Shown: positions 59,241 to 64,000 of the stretch, one piece after another
Position numbering within the stretch: position 1 is the stretch's first letter
How the letters are laid out: each line of letters starts with the position of its first letter
DNA from: Batrachochytrium dendrobatidis JAM81
Taxonomy: Eukaryota > Chytridiomycota > Chytridiomycetes > Rhizophydiales
Direction of reading: 5' to 3'
NCBI RefSeq assembly: GCF_000203795.2
Contig: NW_006281107.1
Coordinates: 444,965-508,964, forward strand
DNA length: 64,000 bases
Position numbers and translations under genes: made by a program
Notes under the pieces: generated by a model
What the model saw: only the letters and a program-made list of their open reading frames with translations
Databases searched by the model: none
Told to the model about the DNA's origin: nothing

Positions 59241-62200
59241 GCATATTGCAGATCCCACGAAGTCATCCACTTGTGAGCACGAAGTATTTCCACAGAGGGA
59301 AACCCGCTTCCATAGCAAAAGGGCGAAAAATCCCAAAACACATATCCAAAAGCACAGAATATAACCAGTGCCAGGATATAATACACCATTCCAGGTGTAG
59401 CAGCCTGAGCAAACCATATACTCGTTAGTTTCTCTTGCTTCTTCGTAGCGCTCTTGATTATCTTGTCATCTCCGCCATCAGAAGTACTACGTATAGGAAT
59501 GTATGAACCAGAAAATGCTACGCGAAGAATAAAATCAAACATGGCTGCAAACACCATTGTTGAAAAGATAAACGCTGGAAGGTAATGATGGAGAAACAGC
59601 ATACGACCCATAAGGAAAAAGGGTAGCCAGTGCATTGCCCATGCAATAATCAGAAACCCAATAGCACGATCCCACCAACGACGAGCACTATGGCCAAAAT
59701 CATCAATACCACGACGAAGACAGATACGATCTACAACCCATAGAATGACATAAAACAGGACACTAGCAATAGAAAGCCACCACACGATGGGATTGCCAAT
59801 CAAGTAGATCTGTCGAATGCCATCCTTTTTCTCCCAAAACGAAATACCACGAACAACAAATGGCCAATGGCTGGGAGGTGACGAGTAAGGATGGGGTTTA
59901 GTCAATTTGGAGTTGTGGGCCACCATTTGCACCTGTAGCTCAATAAACTTGGCCATAAATGACAAAGGTGGCTTGCCACTCTTTTCTTTTTGCGTTTCCT
60001 CGCCAAGCTCAGTACCTAGAATCGAGTCGTCAAACACATCGATTGGTTTAAACCAAGTTTCAATTCAGGCCAACATCAACTGAGCTGGAATCAACACATC
60101 ACATACCATTAACAATTCGCTCATGCTCGACCTTGTCCACACGCCAAATATTACTCTTGTCCTTTATATTCTTGTTACCATTAGTCTGTTGCATTTTAAA
60201 TCCCCAATCAGGAAGAGCTCCCTTGTTGGTCATGAGAGCAACATTATGAATAACATTGATAAGCTTTACAAGAAACTTTTTGCTCTTGAGTTTATCTCCA
60301 GGATCTGCATCTTCAATCGCAACGCGCCATAAAGTCTCATTGTACCGTCTTTCTGATTCTGCATCTCTAACCACAGTCATTTCCATATTGGTAGTGGTCA
60401 TTGGCGACGCAACATCGTGAGTAATAAGGTAAGCCTTGGTAGAAACATGATACATGCGGACAATATCATTATGACGAACGTAGCGAATGTCACGCTCCTC
60501 TTCTTTTTTGGTCGGAACATATTTTTTGGCAAGCGAGTACAAATCAGGATCAACAGGAACCATGTTCCAAAGAGAATTGACATCACTGTGGGCATACGCA
60601 TTCACTTGTTGACCTTGCGAGGAAACACGATCGTCATCATAACGTAGAGGATAGTTGTGATAGTGTGAGTGCAGATAGTGGTTGGTAGAACCGTGGACAA
60701 GTGTAATATTGGCACCATACATAACAGCTGACAATGTAGCAATTACAATCTCATGTTAGCCGCCAAATGCATGTAGTATAGACAAAGCACACATTGCTTT
60801 AGTAGTAATAGTGTCGACATTTCTTACCAATAGCTCCTGCAGTGTTGTTGTTGTTGGTAAGACCTTCTTGGAAACGCATGCTCATGAACGCATCACCCGG
60901 ACCAGATTTAGTAAGAATACTAAAGTGGATGTAGAATGGAAGCAAATATAACCCAAATGGTACTATAATAAGACACAGTGTTCGGGCAGCAAAGTGCTTT
61001 ATGACTTTGCGCTGTGATGTATTAAAAGCAATGCATAGTTCAACACGTGGTTTAATAAAGCTCAATAGATTGGTTACGATACAGCAAATGCACCAGCCAT
61101 ACTGAGCTTACCATCGTGACACCACGGTCTATGTCCAAGATTTCCCAGAGATCAAAGAGCGTAGCAATACCAATTGCACCCATGGTAAATAAACCTACCA
61201 TCTTGACTCTGTCAACCAAGTATTTTTCTGGTTAATATACCCCAACAAAACCTAGAAATATATAATAAACGCATTGCATGCATGTACAAACCCGCAAACA
61301 AGCGCAATTCCAAATCCAGTAGTCAACAGCCAACCCCACCAGTGTCGAGAAAAGGGACTGATATCACAAGACTTGATTAGATACAATCGACAAAATGTAG
61401 ACTAATTTAAGCGCAAACCAAGACTTACTTGTGACGCTGTTTGTAGAATTTGACCCAGAAATAAATGCACATGGTGCAAAACAACATAAGCATACTATCC
61501 AATAAGATCAAACGAGACTGTGTAATAAGTGCATTGTCTAGATCAATAGCAAAACAATAAGTGATGGATCCTCGGAACATATCGATACGATTTCAATATC
61601 AACTCTTACCAAACACAAGCAGCAAAGCCCCAAGAGCTGCACCCATCACAGATACACCAATCTCTCTTAATGTCATGTACGAAATGGGAACAACGGCAGC
61701 ACCACACAAAGCACACCACAGACGTAAAGCCAAATAGGGTACGTTGTTTTCTGCATAGTTATCGCCAATATGATCAAAGAGAAAATGTCCATCATAGCCA
61801 ACAATGTAGCCCACACCAGCAAGAAGCATCTTCCCAAGTGGAGGATGAACATCAAAAAAATATTCTCGACGAAGATAATACGATGCGAATTTCCCAAAAT
61901 GAACCTCGTCAAAGCTAATTCAAGTCGTAATAGTTGCATTACGGAAATAATTAGCAACTCTATTTCAAATCTGCCATCGAATTACAACTAAAGAAACAGT
62001 CAGTCTAAAACCCATTTCAACTCACACTACTTCTCCAGGATAATGGAGCATCCATGTTCTGGTAAGAACCGCGAGAGCAGTTACAAAAAAGAGAGCAAAG
62101 TTGGAAACCAGTTCATTACCAGACTGGTCAACAGCAAGATATAAATCGGAGGAGATGGCTTTTCCAATCGGCTGATTTGATTAGACATTAATAAAGCTAG

Positions 62201-62738
62201 GGTTAGAATGCATACATTCAAATTGTCAAGTGTGGCAGCACGAAGATGATCTGAATCAAAACGCTAATGTGCATCCTTGGTCATGTTATTGATATGGAAA
62301 CCAAGGGGTTATTGTTCCAAGCATTTCAAATCAACATCCATGAAAGAAACAGTAGTGCCAAGAGATGTTCTTGTTTAGATCATTTGTAACGCTTTAAAGA
62401 AATAGTTGGTGGCTAGGAATAGTATGCAAGCTGGACGCTACTCAGCTCTCAACACAACGTGAGAGTTCATAAACCCAGCTTGAATTTGTTTGGAATATGA
62501 ATGCTACTTGAATAACTCAGTTTCTGCTGTATGTATTGCAGTAGAGAATGTAATGAATGGATGCCGCCTTGCCACAGCAACTGAAAAGATAAACGAAGGA
62601 CCATTCAAGGGAGCAACCACAACATATTGCACATCAACAGTAGCGAACCTTTTTATCAGTAGGAAATAAACCAATGGAAGTAGCCGACTCGTCAGGGTCG
62701 GCTACACTACCTTTCTTCCTGTGTCTGATATCAGTCAT
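59237..62738 (-). CDS. Protein O-mannosyltransferase (PMT family)
   Basis: A multi-exon minus-strand gene, ATG at 62738 (MTDIRHRKKGSVADPDESAT), stop at 59237. The second exon has ALFFVTALAVLTRTWMLHYP. The next has FDEVHFGKFASYY and FFDVHPPLGKMLLAGVGY, the catalytic DE and substrate motifs of GT39 enzymes. Later exons hold SGPGDAFMSMRFQEGL, the MIR domain (YLHSHYHNYPLRYDDDRVSS, QGQQVNAY), NGTELGEETQ joined across an intron (60107 to 60015), and several TM helices (VWWLSIASVLFYVILWVV, WLPFFLMGRMLFLHHYLPAF). It transfers mannose from dolichyl-phosphate-mannose to Ser/Thr in the ER lumen. The RVSSQGQQV form resembles the Pmt4/POMT1 group, not firmly. Confidence 0.92.
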
Positions 62739-63426
62739 GACAAGATATGAGATGAGAAGGGCAGATTAGCTCAACAATTTTCTGGAATTTCAAGTTGATT
62801 TTTACTGCAATTTTATATTCAAAGATTTGTTTCAAATAGCATTCTGCGAGTCTTTATACGTTAATAATTCAACTGTACGCACTGTTTGATACTTGCTCTT
62901 GACTGATTCTTGTATTGATTATAACCAATTAAATCTCAAAGTACAACTATGTCTTGATAGATACGATCCACTGTTTGATTCATTCAATTCTTATATTGTC
63001 ACGTGGTGTCAGCTTGCGTTTGTTTTATCGTGTTCACGTAAAATGAAACACTTTTCTGTATTGATTCTGCACTTTATTCTGCCTTGGAATCAACAACAGT
63101 TGAGTATTCGTTGTATTTTATTACTAGACATTCTCAGTTCTTTTAAACACAACGTCCATAATACAATCAAACTACTTGTCCACCTTTGGAAGTCATACAT
63201 TGTGCGATCACTAGACTCGTTCATTGCAATCCACATGTTGGGTTGAATTACTCTTAATCCAACTGTGTAAAACTCCATCTCTGTTTTGATATACAACTGC
63301 GACAATATTTATTTGTAATGCTCTTACTCTACGCATCATTGTTTTTCTGCATGGTATTGAATTTAAATTATATTTAATTAGGGCTTGGAATAAACTCGAC
63401 TTTTTTTAATTCTAATAGTATTCAAA
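62739..63426. promoter_or_regulatory. Divergent promoter region, pmt / rpc19
   Basis: 688 bases between divergent starts. It contains a CACGTG E-box-like core near 63000 and the second copy of the 21-base dispersed block. The open frame at 62893-63246 has no family resemblance and is likely chance. Confidence 0.4.
63033..63053. repeat. 21-bp dispersed block, copy 2
   Basis: Identical to 51265-51285 over 21 bases. Flanking sequences do not match, so it is a short shared block rather than a full element. Confidence 0.6.
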
Positions 63427-63987
63427 ATGGCCATGGTAGAACCCTCCGTTGAGGGAGGAACTAGAGGAGTCCCATATATTCCTGGTCCAAAGATTACAGT
63501 GGCAAGTGTTGCATATCTGATTTTGTCAAGATTCATTTTATTTTCAAAGGTAGCATAACAAAATCCAGTTTCGGTTCACTAACATTGCACTATTTTGAAT
63601 CATTAGCTTGCTACAGATAGTCAGGATTTAGGTTCTGCTACGTTTTGTATTAGTAACGAAGATCACACCTTGGGAAATGCATTAAGATATATTATCATGA
63701 AAAAGTAAAATCACTTGGATTGTTCATCATTTATGAATGGAACTGACAGTTTAAATGCAATCATTAGTCCTGCTGTAAGTTTCTGTGGGTACTCTGTGCC
63801 TCATCCATCCGAGTACCAGATCAACTTGCGGATTCAGACAGACGGATCCATAACAGCCGTGGATGCTCTACACAAAGGTCTTGACGATCTGGTTGACATG
63901 ACCACTCATGTAAAAGAATCTTTTAAAGACAAGGTCAAACAAGGAGAGTTTGAAATACACGATGGTGCCGATATTCATGCTAAATAA
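63427..63987 (+). CDS. rpc19: RNA polymerase I and III subunit AC19
   Basis: Three exons (63427-63505, 63617-63704, 63768-63987) join to 128 residues. EDHTLGNALRYIIMKK at the end of exon 2 and FCGYSVPHPSEYQINLRIQT at the start of exon 3 are the alpha-like dimerisation signature of Rpc19/RpoL. Together with AC40 it forms the assembly platform of RNA polymerases I and III in the nucleus. The C-terminus is an acidic amphipathic helix. Complete within the window, with the stop 13 bases before its end. The first intron uses an A|GTGTTG donor chosen to keep the frame. Confidence 0.92.
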
Positions 63988-64000
63988 ACTTTCTATACAA

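Noticed and set aside
62893..63246. 117-residue ORF upstream of rpc19
   Set aside because: No family resemblance, biased hydrophobic composition, and it overlaps a dispersed repeat and the promoter region.

Overview
The window reads as nuclear DNA of a zoosporic (chytrid) fungus. Genes carry many short introns (about 60-300 bases, GT-AG, a few with GC or weak donors), the DNA is AT-rich, and the core genes are fungal: Csf1/BLTP1, Nse4, Pol12, Rpc19, Ndc80, a PMT mannosyltransferase and Mex67. A class C GPCR, secreted aspartyl proteases with long Ser/Thr-rich propeptides and Crinkler (CRN) genes together suggest a Batrachochytrium-like member of the Rhizophydiales. That assignment is inference.

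Layout. 1-527 is the 5' end of a protein kinase gene (minus). 734-7185 holds two head-to-head aspartyl protease genes with identical intron positions and identical lengths for exons 2 and 3, separated by about 1.9 kb. 7.2-22 kb is an accessory island, clearly different from the rest. It has three CRN loci, two copies of an unrecognised CRN-linked companion gene, three SIAH-like RING/zinc-finger genes (all broken), a broken ankyrin-like gene, a decayed 5' half of a virus- or Maverick/Polinton-type family B DNA polymerase, small ORFans and a dispersed repeat. The only large intact gene there is a 729-residue P-loop NTPase with a REase-like region and a C-terminal SAM domain (19281-21470), 39 bases from its divergent companion. 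22.1-22.8 kb encodes a predicted GPI-anchored secreted protein with acidic aromatic-Asp-Cys repeats.

From 23 kb on, the window is gene-dense housekeeping DNA: class C GPCR (minus), mex67 (plus), F-box/LRR gene (plus), zwf1 (plus), a penta-EF-hand protein fused to a coiled coil (minus), csf1 (plus, about 11 kb), nse4 (minus), tma20 (plus), ndc80 (plus), a DUF4272-like predicted mitochondrial protein (minus), pol12 (minus), a PMT gene (minus) and rpc19 (plus). Several are divergent pairs with short shared promoter regions: pef/csf1, nse4/tma20, GPCR/mex67 and pmt/rpc19.

No single pathway links the housekeeping genes. The island is best read as a CRN-rich, virus- or transposon-derived region under decay, in which the NTPase-SAM gene has kept its frame. 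Exon joins were worked out by hand from frame, splice signals and family motifs. Where total coding length came out divisible by three and matched the family length, the model is marked as strong.
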